Origin: Bacteroidales bacterium
Lineage (GTDB): Bacteria > Bacteroidota > Bacteroidia > Bacteroidales > UBA932
DNA: 19,852 nucleotides
Direction: 5' to 3'
Assembly: GCA_017548445.1 (NCBI GenBank)
Contig: JAFYZZ010000089.1
Span: forward strand, 1-19,852
Both the position numbers and the translations under genes were made by a program. The notes below the pieces were generated by a model. It worked only from the letters and a program-made list of their open reading frames with translations, was not told where the DNA came from and did no database searches. Shown here piece after piece: positions 16,801 to 19,852 of this stretch; position 1 is the stretch's first letter, and each line of letters opens with the position of its first letter.

Positions 16801-17025
16801 AAGCAGCTGCAGTTCGGCTACACGCTGCCGAACACGCTGACCAAGAAGATTGCCATCAGCAACCTCCGCTTCTACGTCTCGCTCGACGACTTCTTCACCT
16901 TCACGAGCTACCCGGGCCTCGATCCTGAGACGGCTTCCGTCAGCTCCGGTTCCGGTGCCGGCGTCGACTGGGGTTCCTACCCGACGATGCAGAAGTTGAT
17001 CCTGGGTGTCAACCTTACCTTCTAA
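13807..17025 (+). CDS. SusC/RagA-family TonB-linked outer membrane transporter (pair 3)
   Basis: This outer-membrane importer has 1072 residues, with signal peptide MLKHLMKVASVMMILLTS...SAFAQ. The carboxypeptidase-regulatory-like domain includes SGKVVDTGGQPVIGAAV. The TonB box ETVVIGYG lies near 109-116. The plug has LLVVDGLQVDNIQ and IESIEVLKDAASAAIYG. The barrel ends LILGVNLTF. The EF-hand-like loop that is intact in SusC1 and SusC2 reads DINHDATIGPDD near 891-902: the central glycine is gone and a histidine has entered, so this site may no longer hold a metal. Many glycine and arginine codons are GGT and CGT, unlike susC2. The partner susD3 starts 16 bp downstream. The substrate is unknown. 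Confidence 0.93.
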   Translation: MLKHLMKVASVMMILLTSLGSISAFAQNRTISGKVVDTGGQPVIGAAVTVVGNSRIGAATDLNGAFSLSVPAGANISVESIGYKTQTFAVGNQSTFNIVLEEDTEMLEETVVIGYGVQKKSDLTGSVSSVRESDLRNQSTTDAGAALQGRASGVRIINNGAPGEKSSIRVRGTSSNGSSQGPLLVVDGLQVDNIQYLDPSMIESIEVLKDAASAAIYGAQAGNGVILITTKSGSEGRASVTYTGRAVLQNFSKRPMMRRADLLKYLTYEYQETNPTFVESSLKNFDYSHPDYENGVIDQDWVDAYIEPTWSQQHTFSFSGGNKNGHFFTSLNYVYNNGVVRGDKDVYNRLSAQVNADYQLFKWLKVSTNNSIEKWSTKSVSQRGYSSSFENMLLMDPCTPVYWKTLDEMPADARQIYEKVQAGDPDTRPYRFLGDENGWFANTKYSDVEGSPFAKRDATDSSNGGINLRGNMSADLTPIKGLTITSRFGYRIGAGVQHSYTAPYYVGRGSQDNYSISANSSFSINWQWENFANYMFKLGKHDFTAMVGMGYYEGMSDGVNASANGADILSAYEPQYQYLNYVKKDATKEIGNAPSRNANMAYFGRLIWNYDNRYSLQVNFRADAYDSSTLPANNRWGYFPSISGGWTISNERFFKENVSRDAISFLKLRASWGHNGNINTIRGGYRYATSISVGNGWYQYGVDKIGSTFGSSPNLGSGLPNPNLRWEVSEQLDLGINSRFLNNRLTFDAVYYRKHTKDMLFSISIPPELGAGSTTVNGGLVRNSGWEFDLGWRDHIGEFNYSISANLTYNKNIVLALADRAARSTSDPASGTNFKIRTAFEPGYPIHYLLGYIYDGVAEENVYATDANGEFILDKGEKILMFKPGDPVIRDINHDATIGPDDMTYIGQGAAPLTYGLNINLSWKGFDFAMSGAGAGGNVIIPVLHRTGFKNSMKVYLDNARTPENPNGYMPHPSKTVAADTEFWSSTGNLFKGDFFRIKQLQFGYTLPNTLTKKIAISNLRFYVSLDDFFTFTSYPGLDPETASVSSGSGAGVDWGSYPTMQKLILGVNLTF

Positions 17026-17041
17026 TCAAATGCATTCTACA

Positions 17042-18856
17042 ATGAAAAAGATCATTATCCCTATACTTTTGGGTGCATCCCTTCTCGTGAGCTCCTGCGA
17101 GAGCATGCTCTACATCCCTCAGAAGGGTGTCTCCAGCCAGGATGACTTCTACAAGTCCGAGGCTGACGCCGTCGCCGCCAGAGCTGACATGTATGTCAAC
17201 TTCGTCGGTAGCGTGGCCGCTACGTCCGGTATCTACAACCCGGAACTGATGATCCTCAACTATTCTGCCGACGACATCCTCGCCGCCGGTGGTAACAGTG
17301 AAGACCACGGTGACTTCCGCGTCTTCTGCGAGTTCCGTTACGACAACGCCAACGGCGCGCTGAAGAATATGTACAACAACTACATCACGGCCATCTATCA
17401 CGCCAACCTGATCATTTCGAACTTCTCCACGGAGAACCGCAACGGTACCGAGCCGAAGTTCTCCAATGACTTCACCAAGCAGATCGTGGAGGAGGCCCGT
17501 GTGATGCGTGCTTACAACCACCTGATGATGGCCCTTACCTGGAACCGTCCGAACATCGTCGACCGCCTCCTCGAGAGCGATGAGCTCCCCCGTCAGGCTG
17601 CCAGCCAGTCCGAAGTTCTGGAGTGGGTTATCGCCGAGTGCGAGAAGGCGCTCAGCTCCAACGCCCTGCCCGTCCGCAAGGGCACTGACGACAAAGACGG
17701 TACGGCCATCATGACCCGCGGTTTCGCCCAGTTCGTTGCCGGTAAGGCCGCCGTGTTCAACAACGACATGGCCACCGCCCGCAAGTATCTCGGCGCTCTC
17801 ATCTCGGAGAAGAAATACGAGCTGGTCCCGTCCGAGGATTTCTGGACGAACTTCCATCGCGCCGGTGACGGCAACAGCGAGACGATTTTCGAGCCGAACT
17901 TCATCGAGGACGCCGCCTTCACGAGCAGCGGTTTCACCGCAATGCTCCGTGGCCGCTGGATGGTCGCCAACACGCTCTGCTGGCGTACCAGCAACCTCGC
18001 CTCCGTGCCGACCGTCTGCGAGAAGATCCCTACCTCCGGTGGTGGTTGGAACGGTGGTGCCGTCCAGGAAGACTTCGCCAAGAAGTTCGTCGAGCACGAT
18101 GGCAACTCCCCGCGTCGTCGCGCCTGCTTCCTCACCGAGGAAGAGTGGCTCTATGAAATGGATTGGAGCGGCTCTGCCGTCAACGACGGTACCCGTGCCG
18201 AGAAGGAAGCCGATGCCAAGCGCGGTATCCAGAATACCGGCGGTATCTACAGCCACGGCCCGTACTTCGAGTGGAAGCACATGGTGTACCACAACCCGCC
18301 GCGTATCCTGACCGGTGGCAAGGAGTACCCTGCTGACAACATCAACGACCTCGGTTCCAACTCCAACCAGACCAACTACGGTGTCGCCCGCTTCGCGGAG
18401 GCCCTTCTGCTCTATGCTGAGGCCTGCATCGGTTCTTCTGAGGAGGCCGCCGGTCTTGAGGCTCTCAACCGCGTCCAGAAACGTTCCGGCTCGGGCAAGA
18501 TCAGCTCCAGCCTCACTTTCGACGACGTGATGGAGGAGAAGCAGTATGAGATGTGGTTCGAGAACTGCCGTTTCCACGACCTCGTCCGCTGGAGCCAGCA
18601 GCATCCCGACAAGGTGAACCTCGACAAGATCTTCAACCAGTCCGGTATCCACGAGCGTATCCCGACGGTCTACGACGCCTACTTCAACAAGGGAGAGGCC
18701 GCTCACAGACTCTACACGGAATACACCCGCGCCAACTACAAGGAGTTCAAGGTCGGCAAGCACGAGTATCTCCCGTTCCCGCGCGACATCAAGGTCGCCA
18801 ACCCGGAACTGAAGGACGTGCTCGGTTGGGCCACTGCAGAAGATGCTGCTGAGTAA
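17042..18856 (+). CDS. SusD/RagB-family surface lipoprotein (pair 3)
   Basis: This is the ligand-capturing lid for SusC3, 604 residues from the ATG at 17042. That start is preferred because MKKIIIPILLGASLLVSSC is a complete lipoprotein signal with lipidated Cys19. In-frame starts at 17006 (inside susC3) and 17030 would add residues before it. The helical core includes EEARVMRAYNHLMMALTWN from about 150 and RFAEALLLYAEACIGSSEEA. The C-terminal motif EKQYEMWFENCRFHDLVRW lies near 499-517. The end shows EYLPFPRDIKVANPELKDVLGW, matching the usual SusD finish. Glycine codons are often GGT, as in susC3, suggesting the two share an expression level or origin. Confidence 0.92.
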   Translation: MKKIIIPILLGASLLVSSCESMLYIPQKGVSSQDDFYKSEADAVAARADMYVNFVGSVAATSGIYNPELMILNYSADDILAAGGNSEDHGDFRVFCEFRYDNANGALKNMYNNYITAIYHANLIISNFSTENRNGTEPKFSNDFTKQIVEEARVMRAYNHLMMALTWNRPNIVDRLLESDELPRQAASQSEVLEWVIAECEKALSSNALPVRKGTDDKDGTAIMTRGFAQFVAGKAAVFNNDMATARKYLGALISEKKYELVPSEDFWTNFHRAGDGNSETIFEPNFIEDAAFTSSGFTAMLRGRWMVANTLCWRTSNLASVPTVCEKIPTSGGGWNGGAVQEDFAKKFVEHDGNSPRRRACFLTEEEWLYEMDWSGSAVNDGTRAEKEADAKRGIQNTGGIYSHGPYFEWKHMVYHNPPRILTGGKEYPADNINDLGSNSNQTNYGVARFAEALLLYAEACIGSSEEAAGLEALNRVQKRSGSGKISSSLTFDDVMEEKQYEMWFENCRFHDLVRWSQQHPDKVNLDKIFNQSGIHERIPTVYDAYFNKGEAAHRLYTEYTRANYKEFKVGKHEYLPFPRDIKVANPELKDVLGWATAEDAAE

Positions 18857-18882
18857 TCGACAGCGATCCCGCTAAATAATTT

Positions 18883-18915
18883 GGGAGGCACCGTTCAGGG
18901 TGCCTCCCATTTTTT
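18883..18915 (+). terminator. Rho-independent terminator after susD3
   Basis: A perfect 10-bp stem, GGGAGGCACC at 18883-18892 and GGTGCCTCCC at 18899-18908, has a 6-nt loop and is followed by A and a run of six T (18910-18915). It lies between the convergent susD3 and the minus-strand gene at 18934. On the minus strand the stem is followed by a mixed A/T stretch (AAATTATTT), so it might act weakly in that direction too. Confidence 0.88.
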
Positions 18916-18933
18916 ATCCTTCATCCTGCAGGA

Positions 18934-19852
18934 TTACTGCGCGTTCATCGCCTGCAGGTAGTAATACCAATACGTGTTCTTGTAGGAGCCCGGCGCCCTG
19001 CCGAAACGGTTCATCCGGTCGACGGTGGAAACATCCACGCCATAGCGCGCGAGCTGCTCCGCGTTCAGGATGTCGTGCTGGCTGAGCCAGATAAGGATGG
19101 CTTCGTGGTAGATGCGCGCAGGAATCATATCCGGGACATAATCCACGATGAACTCTTCGAGGTCATAGCGCATCAGGTCGAAACAAAGGAGATAGTTGCG
19201 GGCGATCCGGTTGGTGGGATCCTGCTCGAGCAGGTCGAGCAGGACCGAGCGGGGAACGTCCGAATGATGGACGAAATCCTTCCGGACGAGTCTTGCACGG
19301 GCCTTCGCAAGCTGTGCGCGCGTAGCCTCGTCCTGGCGGCCGGGCATCATGCTCCGCGCCCATTTGCCGTAGAAGAGCGTCTTGCTCAGCAGGTCAAGGT
19401 ATTTCTGGGCCGCGGCCTCTTCGCCGGTAATCAGGTTCACCCGCGCCAGGCGGACGAGATAACGGGCGCCGGTGTGCTTCGGGGACGCCTGCAGCGAGGT
19501 GATGGCGCTCTGCTCCGCGACGGTCATGTCGCCGATCTGGAACCAGGCTTCTCCGGCCAGGCCGTTGGTAAACACGGTCTGCGCCCCGGAAACCTGGAAA
19601 AGCAGGGTCGCATAATGGTTCTGCGAGTGATTGAACAGGGCGTCGCCCAGGTCGCCCTTCATCGCGTGCGCGAGATTGTAGCAATAGCTCGCCTCTTCCA
19701 TATGTAGGTCCTTTTTCGTGAGTGCCAGGACCTTGTCCCAATGTTCCCGTGCCGTCTCGTCGTCCAGGCCGATCACGCGGTCGTATTCGATCTTCGGGAC
19801 GCTCCACGGCTTGCCGTAGTGCTGGTGGAAGGGCGCGCCGAGCGCCCAGGCG
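18934..19852 (-). CDS. DUF6057-like helical-repeat protein, N-terminus cut by the window edge
   Basis: The frame stays open to the right edge, so the visible 305 residues are the C-terminal part of a longer protein. A GTG at 19776 could act as a start, but the upstream residues (GKPWSVPKIEYDRV) continue convincingly. The chain is rich in paired amphipathic helices of TPR type: ETAREHWDKVLALTKKD, SYCYNLAHAMKGDLGDALF, AARYL-like LVRLARVNLITGEEAAAQKYLDLL, and DPTNRIARNYLLCFDLMRYD. It ends YWYYYLQAMNAQ. This pattern resembles Bacteroidales DUF6057 proteins, which as I recall carry N-terminal membrane helices; those would lie outside the window. Its function is unknown. It converges on susD3 and is probably unrelated to the transport genes. 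Confidence 0.6.
   Translation of the reverse strand, partial: AWALGAPFHQHYGKPWSVPKIEYDRVIGLDDETAREHWDKVLALTKKDLHMEEASYCYNLAHAMKGDLGDALFNHSQNHYATLLFQVSGAQTVFTNGLAGEAWFQIGDMTVAEQSAITSLQASPKHTGARYLVRLARVNLITGEEAAAQKYLDLLSKTLFYGKWARSMMPGRQDEATRAQLAKARARLVRKDFVHHSDVPRSVLLDLLEQDPTNRIARNYLLCFDLMRYDLEEFIVDYVPDMIPARIYHEAILIWLSQHDILNAEQLARYGVDVSTVDRMNRFGRAPGSYKNTYWYYYLQAMNAQ

Noticed and set aside
17006..17041. Earlier in-frame starts for susD3 at 17006 and 17030
   Set aside because: They would precede the complete lipoprotein signal that begins at 17042; the first also lies within the susC3 coding end.
2443..18856. The three SusCD pairs as a recent tandem duplication
   Set aside because: Outside the N-terminal and plug motifs the proteins differ widely in sequence and length, so they are old paralogues and not recent copies.
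19075..19707. A 210-codon plus-strand open frame at the right end
   Set aside because: It is the reverse of the helical-repeat gene on the minus strand, which has better composition and continues to the window edge.

Overview
The window looks like a chromosomal piece of a high-GC member of the Bacteroidales (Bacteroidota). It carries three SusC/SusD outer-membrane uptake pairs. Its regulatory regions are AT-rich, with TAnnTTTG-type -7 elements and A-rich leaders that lack a Shine-Dalgarno sequence, and the proteins have typical Bacteroidota lipoprotein signals. I cannot fix the genus. The GC-rich coding sequence would fit Alistipes-like or uncultured gut/rumen Bacteroidales, but that is a guess.

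Layout. (1) Positions 1-2275, minus strand: most of DNA polymerase I (polA). The C-terminal end lies beyond the left edge, and the proofreading domain appears catalytically dead. (2) 2276-2442: divergent intergenic region. The polA side contains three interlocking copies of an AAAGTTTCA-type repeat around the start codon. (3) 2443-7450, plus strand: susC1-susD1, closed by a very strong terminator. (4) 7451-13625, plus strand: susC2-susD2 and a DUF3823-type lipoprotein, with its own promoter region and terminator. (5) 13626-18915, plus strand: susC3-susD3, with its own promoter region and terminator. (6) 18934-19852, minus strand: the C-terminal 305 residues of a helical-repeat protein resembling the DUF6057 family, cut by the right edge.

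How the genes work together. Each SusC is a TonB-dependent beta-barrel with an N-terminal carboxypeptidase-regulatory-like domain, a TonB box and a plug. Each SusD is the surface lipoprotein lid that captures the ligand over the barrel. The DUF3823 lipoprotein next to pair 2 sits where accessory surface binding proteins are usually encoded. No glycoside hydrolase, lyase, peptidase, sulfatase or regulator lies inside the window, so these are three enzyme-free import cassettes side by side. Each has its own terminator and probably its own promoter. Their substrates cannot be read from the sequence.

The most unusual signals are non-coding. They are a pair of mutually exclusive hairpins that could hide or free the polA start codon, and clusters of direct and inverted repeats upstream of susC2 and susC3 that look like operators. 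I saw no rRNA, tRNA, CRISPR array, insertion sequence or phage gene. No intergenic stretch exceeds 300 bases.
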